From Chloroflexota bacterium (GTDB taxonomy: Bacteria; Chloroflexota; Dormibacteria; Dormibacterales; Dormibacteraceae), in NCBI GenBank assembly GCA_005879985.1, contig VBIA01000170.1:1-34102 (forward strand): DNA of 34,102 nt. Direction: 5' to 3'. The notes beneath the pieces are model-generated. The model was given only the letters and a program-made list of their open reading frames with translations, did not search any database and was not told the origin of the DNA. Positions 30,238 through 34,102 of the stretch are shown here, in pieces (the first letter of the stretch is position 1; every line of letters starts with the position of its first letter). The translations under genes were made by a program, and so were the position numbers.

Positions 30238-31202
30238 GCCCGGGCCGCCTTCACCTCGCGCATCCCGGCGCCCGTGCCGGCGAAGCGCACCGCGGTGAGC
30301 TCGGCCAGGATGCCGAGCGCCGTCTCCTCCGCCCCACGGCTGCCGAGGTCCAGGCCGATCGGTCCGTGCACGCGCGCGATCTCCTCTTCGGTGAAACCTT
30401 CCTTGCGCAGGGCATCGAAGCGGTTGGCGTTTGTCTTGCGGCTGCCGATCGCGCCGATGTAGCCGACGTCCTTCTTCAGCACCGACCGGAGCGCGGGCAG
30501 GTCGAACTTCGGATCGTGGGTCAGGATCACGATGTACGTCGATCGGTCCAGCATCAGATTGCGCAGCCCCTCGTCGGGCCACGACACGAGCAGCTCGTCG
30601 GCCTCAGGAAACCTCTCGCGCGTTGCGAACTTGGCGCGCGCGTCGATGACGGTCACGCGGTAGCCCATCACCTTTGCGAGCCGGTGCAGCGGGATCGCGA
30701 TGTGAATCGCGCCCACGATGATCAGGTGCGCGGGGCGGCGGAACGGTTCGATGAACCAGTCGCCGTCGCGTCGCGCGAGCTCGGTGCCCGGCGGCGTGCC
30801 CACGACCAGCTGCGACTCGCCTGTGACCAGGTTCGTGCGCAGCGTCGCCGGCTCGTCCTTATCGAGCATGCCAATCAAGTTCTTCTGCACCGCGTCGAGC
30901 GGCTGCACGAAAACCTCGATGTGCCCGCCGCAGGCGAGCCCGACCTCGAAGGCCACATCGTCGGCAACGCCGAAAGCCGCGATCTTCGGCTCGCCCGACT
31001 TCAGGACCTTCTGCGCCTCCTCGAAGACGGCGCCCTCGATGCACCCGTTCGAGACCGAGCCGGCCATCTTGCCCGAGCGCGTCACCGCCATCCTCGAGCC
31101 GAGTGGCCGCGGGCTCGAGCCCCACGTCTCCACCACCGTGGCAAGCGCGATCTGCTCACCCGCCTCGTTCCACGCGCGCAGCTCGTCCAGGATCTCCCGC
31201 AT
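30234..31202 (-). CDS. XdhC/CoxF-family molybdenum-hydroxylase maturation protein
   Basis: 322 residues. The N-terminal XdhC/CoxI domain has ATVVETWGSSPRPLGSRMAV, then GSVSNGCIEGAVFEEA and LACGGHIEVFVQPL. The C-terminal Rossmann domain has LIIVGAIHIAIPLHRLAKVM, VIDARAKFATRERFPEAD, ILTHDPKFDLPAL and YIGAIGSRKTNANR, the order seen in XdhC, CoxF and CoxI. These proteins help insert or sulfurate the molybdenum cofactor of xanthine-oxidase family enzymes such as CO dehydrogenase. It lies 9 bp after coxE-like and 1.2 kb after coxD-like on the same strand, so the three form a maturation operon. Which hydroxylase is served cannot be seen in this window. Confidence 0.9.
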   Translation of the reverse strand: MREILDELRAWNEAGEQIALATVVETWGSSPRPLGSRMAVTRSGKMAGSVSNGCIEGAVFEEAQKVLKSGEPKIAAFGVADDVAFEVGLACGGHIEVFVQPLDAVQKNLIGMLDKDEPATLRTNLVTGESQLVVGTPPGTELARRDGDWFIEPFRRPAHLIIVGAIHIAIPLHRLAKVMGYRVTVIDARAKFATRERFPEADELLVSWPDEGLRNLMLDRSTYIVILTHDPKFDLPALRSVLKKDVGYIGAIGSRKTNANRFDALRKEGFTEEEIARVHGPIGLDLGSRGAEETALGILAELTAVRFAGTGAGMREVKAARA

Positions 31203-31211
31203 GTTGCGTAC

Positions 31212-32387
31212 CTACTTATACGCGGGGCGGCGACCAAGCCCGGCCAGCAGCCGGCCCAGGTCGTCAAGGGCCTGCACGTTGTGGGCGGCCAGGAAGTCGT
31301 CGCAGTACGGAAGCGCGGCCGCCATGCCGCGCGTCAGCGGCTCGTAGCCCTCGCTGCCGATAAGCGGGTTCAGCCAGATGAGGCGGTGCGATGAGCGGTG
31401 GAGATGGTCGAGCTCGGCCGCAAGCTGCGCGGGGTCGCCACGATCCCAGCCGTCGCTGACGATGATCACCACCGCGCCGTGTCCGAGCACGCGGCGAGCC
31501 CACTTGCGATTGAAGTCGCCGAGCGCGGTGCCGATGCGCGTGCCGCCGCTGAAGTCGTGCACGCCCTTGGTGACCGAGTCCAGCACCTTGTCGACGTCGC
31601 GCTGGCGCAGCAGCCGCGTGATACGCGTGAGCCGGGTCGAGAAGACGAACGCCTCGAGATCCTCGCGGCGCGCCACCGCGTAGGCAAAGATCATCAGCAA
31701 CCGCGAGTAGCGCTCCATCGATCCGCTGACGTCGCAGATGAGCACCAGCGGCCGGCGCCGCATCGAAGGACGGCGCCGGAACAGCTTCATCAGCTCTCCG
31801 CTCGACCGGATCGCGTGCCTCGCCGATCGCCGTAGGTCGATGCGTCCCGCCCGCGCCGGGCGCATGCGACGAGTGCGCCGCTCGGCCACGCGCCACGCCG
31901 CCTGCTCGAGCAGCCGGCGGACCTGCTCCGTCTCCAGCCACGTCATCTCGTCGAAGTCCTTGTGCCGCAGCAGCTCCTCGGCGCTGTAGCCGCTCGAGCT
32001 GGTCGGGACCTCGCGCGGATTCTGCTCGCGGTTCATCTGCGAGGCGTTGAGCCCCAGCACCGACGACCAGGCCTTGGCGCGCTCCGGCGACATCGGCAGC
32101 GCCCGGCTCCGAACCGGTATCACGCCCGCCGTGATGCGTGGATCGGGCGGCGCCCAGAAGATGTCGAATGCGGCCTCGAAGGTCGGGATGTCCTCCTTGC
32201 GGCTGACGAACACAGTGCGCAGCGCGCTGCGGAAGTCCACCTCGCGCTTCATGTCGATGTGGACGAGCGCGCGAGTCGCGTCGGTCAGCCGGCGCGGACC
32301 TGCCTCCAGGCCTGCGTCGTGCAACAGCCTCGCGAAGGCGCCGAGCCGGGGGAGCAGGTCCGGGCGGAGCGAGGCCTCCTCAGGCAC
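31212..32387 (-). CDS. coxE: CoxE-like VWA-domain protein
   Basis: 391 residues from GTG 32385-32387, which overlaps the end of the upstream AAA+ gene by 8 bp. The open frame further upstream is antisense-like and is not used. The N-terminal two thirds are helical and basic (FARLLHDAGLEAGPRRL, then ERRTRRMRPARAGRIDLRR). The C-terminal VWA domain has the MIDAS metal site DVSGSM, then SGGTRIG and SDGWDRGD. It matches CoxE, which works with the AAA+ protein CoxD in building the copper-molybdenum active site of aerobic CO dehydrogenase; related pairs serve other enzymes. Ends in PAYK followed by TAG. Confidence 0.87.
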   Translation of the reverse strand: MPEEASLRPDLLPRLGAFARLLHDAGLEAGPRRLTDATRALVHIDMKREVDFRSALRTVFVSRKEDIPTFEAAFDIFWAPPDPRITAGVIPVRSRALPMSPERAKAWSSVLGLNASQMNREQNPREVPTSSSGYSAEELLRHKDFDEMTWLETEQVRRLLEQAAWRVAERRTRRMRPARAGRIDLRRSARHAIRSSGELMKLFRRRPSMRRRPLVLICDVSGSMERYSRLLMIFAYAVARREDLEAFVFSTRLTRITRLLRQRDVDKVLDSVTKGVHDFSGGTRIGTALGDFNRKWARRVLGHGAVVIIVSDGWDRGDPAQLAAELDHLHRSSHRLIWLNPLIGSEGYEPLTRGMAAALPYCDDFLAAHNVQALDDLGRLLAGLGRRPAYK

Positions 32388-33273
32388 GCTTGGCCTGCTC
32401 GACCAGGGCAGGCACCTTCTCGCGAACCTTCTCCAGGTCTTCCTGGTACTTGAGGGCCGCGCCAAGCGTGGCGTCAACGAGCGAGGTGTCGATCGAGCGC
32501 GCGCCGAGCGCGGCAAGCGAGCGCGCCCAGTCCAGCGTCTCGGCGACACCGGGCACCTTGTACAGGTCCATCCCGCGCAGACCCTGCACCAGCGCGGCCA
32601 CCTCTCGCGCCAGACCGTCGGCAGCTTCCGGAGCGCGGGCGCGCACGATCTCTACCTCTTTCTCGAGGTCCGGGTAGTCGATCCAGTGGTACAGGCAGCG
32701 CCGCTTCAGCGCGTCGTGCACCTCACGGGTGCGGTTCGACGTGATGACCACAAACGGCGGCTTCTTGGCCTTGATGGTCCCGATCTCGGGAATCGAAACC
32801 TGGAAGTCCGACAGCAGCTCGAGCAGGAACGCCTCGAACTCTTCGTCGGACCTGTCGATCTCGTCGATCAGCAGGACGGGCGGCGTCTCATCGGTGTTGT
32901 CGATCGCGTCCAGCAACGGCCGCCGCAGCAGGAACTCGGGACTGAAGATCTCCCGTTCCGCCAGCCGGCGGTCCTCGCTCTCGTTGAGCAGCCGGATGTG
33001 GAGCAGCTGGCGCGGGTAGTTCCATTCATAGACCGCGTGCGCGAGGTCGATGCCCTCGTAGCACTGCAGACGGATCAGCCGCGCGCCGAGCACGTCGGCC
33101 ATGACCTTGGCCGCCTCGGTCTTGCCGACCCCGGCCTCGCCCTCGATGAACAGCGGTTTTTCGAGCTTCAGGGCGAGGTAGATGGAAGTCGCCAGCGCCC
33201 GGTCGCCGATGTACCGCCGCTCGCGCAGACGCGCCTCGACGTCGTCGATGGTTGCCGGACTGGCAGTATTCAC
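32380..33273 (-). CDS. coxD: MoxR/CoxD-type AAA+ ATPase
   Basis: 297 residues from GTG 33271-33273 (VNTASPATIDDVEARLRERR). MoxR-family AAA+ with Walker A EGEAGVGKTEAA, Walker B LLIDEIDRSDEEFEAFLLEL, sensor region FVVITSNRTREVHDALKRRC, and the C-terminal helical lid. Family members act as chaperones with a VWA partner, here the overlapping coxE-like gene; CoxD is required for CO dehydrogenase active-site assembly in Oligotropha. No Shine-Dalgarno precedes the start. TAGTCT seven bases before the GTG fits a -10 of a leaderless transcript. It lies 31 bp after the lipoprotein-like gene and could also be read from that gene's promoter. Confidence 0.87.
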   Translation of the reverse strand: MNTASPATIDDVEARLRERRYIGDRALATSIYLALKLEKPLFIEGEAGVGKTEAAKVMADVLGARLIRLQCYEGIDLAHAVYEWNYPRQLLHIRLLNESEDRRLAEREIFSPEFLLRRPLLDAIDNTDETPPVLLIDEIDRSDEEFEAFLLELLSDFQVSIPEIGTIKAKKPPFVVITSNRTREVHDALKRRCLYHWIDYPDLEKEVEIVRARAPEAADGLAREVAALVQGLRGMDLYKVPGVAETLDWARSLAALGARSIDTSLVDATLGAALKYQEDLEKVREKVPALVEQAKRA

Positions 33274-33304
33274 CTGCAAAAGACTACCGCCCGACAACGC
33301 TGAG

Positions 33305-34102
33305 CTAGTCGTACGCCGGGTTGTCGGCGGTCGCGCCATACGTGTAGTCGCCGGCGTAGTTCGTCCAGGCCGACGACTGGATGCTGCAGCTGACGCTGAA
33401 CTTCTGGCCGTGAGGACGGTCGGGCTGGATGGTCGCCTTGCAGCTGCCGAGGGAGCTCTGGTTGGCAGCAGTAAGGACAAACGTGACGGTCGAGGGTGCC
33501 GGCGCGCCGTTGAGGCCGCCTGTGTTCTCGACATCCGCGGAGAGGACACAGGGGTCACCGCAGGATCGGGCGCTGACCTCCTGCTGATGGACGGCGTCCA
33601 CCTCGTAGCGAGGCGGCCATGTGGTCGGGTCGTCGAAATCGAAGACGTTGGCCGGCGCCGCCAGCGCGAAGTCCTTGTTGTAGTTCGTGTACTTCATGTC
33701 GACCTTCGAAATACCCTGCACGGTCTTGGCGTTGGCCGACCGCAGCCGGACCAGCCGGTAAGGCGAGTCCTCGGTGATGTTCAGGATGAAGTCGCTCAGC
33801 GTCAGCTCGGCCGTGTTCTGGCCGTCGACCATGACATCGTCGGTTCGCTTGGTGGCGATGGTGCTGAGGAAGTTCGTCTTGACCTTGTTGGCATCGGTGA
33901 TCGCGCTGGTGTCAACCGGCTGCGCGTCCTTGGACGTGTACCAGCGATCACCCACGACCCTCGCCAGCTGCTGAGCCTCGGTCGGATCGGTGATCTGGCT
34001 TTCAAGGTATCCAGAGCCTTTGAAGTAGATCTTGCCGTTGATCTGCAGCGCTTCGTAGCTCAGCGAGCCCTGCGTGACCTGGACGTCCTCGGTCGTGGGC
34101 GC
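33305..34102 (-). CDS. Probable secreted/lipoprotein with Cys-containing C-terminal domain, 5' end beyond window
   Basis: The frame is open from the window edge to a stop at 33305-33307, about 265 residues, without its N-terminus. The visible part begins APTTEDVQVTQGSLSYEALQ, then INGKIYFKGSGYLESQ and ARVVGDRWYTS. The pattern of beta strands with a VxGxxYFK step and a GDRWY segment resembles LppX/LprG-type lipid-binding lipoproteins, but this is tentative. A final domain (about the last 90 residues) has four Cys: ARSCGDPCVLSADVENTGG, then GSCKATIQ and VSCSIQSS, like a small extracellular beta-sandwich. Tyr-, Asn- and Thr-rich composition fits an exported protein. Same strand as coxD and 31 bp from it. 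Confidence 0.6.
   Translation of the reverse strand, partial: APTTEDVQVTQGSLSYEALQINGKIYFKGSGYLESQITDPTEAQQLARVVGDRWYTSKDAQPVDTSAITDANKVKTNFLSTIATKRTDDVMVDGQNTAELTLSDFILNITEDSPYRLVRLRSANAKTVQGISKVDMKYTNYNKDFALAAPANVFDFDDPTTWPPRYEVDAVHQQEVSARSCGDPCVLSADVENTGGLNGAPAPSTVTFVLTAANQSSLGSCKATIQPDRPHGQKFSVSCSIQSSAWTNYAGDYTYGATADNPAYD

Noticed and set aside
30168-31394. 408-codon plus-strand open frame opposite the xdhC-like gene
   Set aside because: Antisense shadow; the minus-strand XdhC motifs are unambiguous.
32047-33303. 418-codon plus-strand open frame opposite coxE and coxD
   Set aside because: Antisense shadow of AAA+ and VWA genes with intact catalytic motifs.
1-34102. tRNA genes, CRISPR arrays, insertion sequences or phage genes
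   Set aside because: Read for T-loop-like GTTCGA contexts, regular spaced repeats, transposase DDE or integrase motifs; none was found. The repeats seen are single intergenic dyads.

Overview
This is about 34 kb of gene-dense, GC-rich bacterial chromosome. There are no rRNA or tRNA genes, insertion sequences, phage genes or CRISPR arrays. The gene content is ordinary chromosomal metabolism plus signalling: a complete-looking Lgt, no outer-membrane genes, menaquinone as quinone, DUF5317, multi-GAF histidine kinases, CGNR-type regulators and accessory genes for a CO-dehydrogenase/xanthine-oxidase family enzyme. Together these suggest an uncultured soil-type Terrabacteria lineage (Chloroflexota, Dormibacterota or Actinobacteriota-like). 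The assignment rests on gene content only, so confidence is low.

Left part (1-5204, minus strand): a tight operon running S51-like peptidase, alpha/beta hydrolase, PlsC-type acyltransferase, a degenerate SDR, threonine dehydrogenase (tdh) and 2-amino-3-ketobutyrate CoA ligase (kbl, cut by the window edge). The last two convert threonine to glycine and acetyl-CoA. gltX and lgt follow on the plus strand (5223-7450). They converge on a long minus-strand signalling/RNA-modification operon (14631 down to 7287): a giant multi-GAF/PAS histidine kinase with an apparent frameshift, a degenerate kinase-like partner, an MBL hydrolase, rlmN and a DUF72 protein. Divergent from the kinase is a receiver-only response regulator (14726). 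Beyond a small intergenic membrane peptide (15168-15281) lies a DNA-binding response regulator joined to an M20 amidohydrolase.

Middle (17386-20904, plus): a DUF5317 membrane protein, an unusual FtsH-like AAA+ zinc metalloprotease and a secreted lytic transglycosylase. After a palindromic intergenic element comes a MerR-type regulator with a striking operator over its start codon, translationally coupled to isochorismate synthase (menF). menD, menH, menA and menB follow in alternating orientations, so five menaquinone genes lie within 21.7-27.5 kb; menC and menE are not in the window.

Right part: a MobA/MocA-like nucleotidyltransferase with an extra N-terminal domain, endonuclease IV, a small protein with a perfect Shine-Dalgarno, a CGNR zinc-finger regulator with a shared palindromic operator, then coxF/xdhC, coxE and coxD (minus-strand operon), and the 3' part of a probable lipoprotein. 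The MocA-like enzyme and the coxD/E/F set fit maturation of a molybdopterin-cytosine-dinucleotide hydroxylase such as CO dehydrogenase, whose structural genes are not in the window.

Intergenic space is minimal. The largest gap, 15164-15394, holds the small ORF and a promoter region. Many genes overlap by ATGA/GTGA-type junctions, and several convergent pairs overlap at their stop codons. At least two genes appear to start at CTG and one at ACG, judged by family N-termini, frame and signal sequence.
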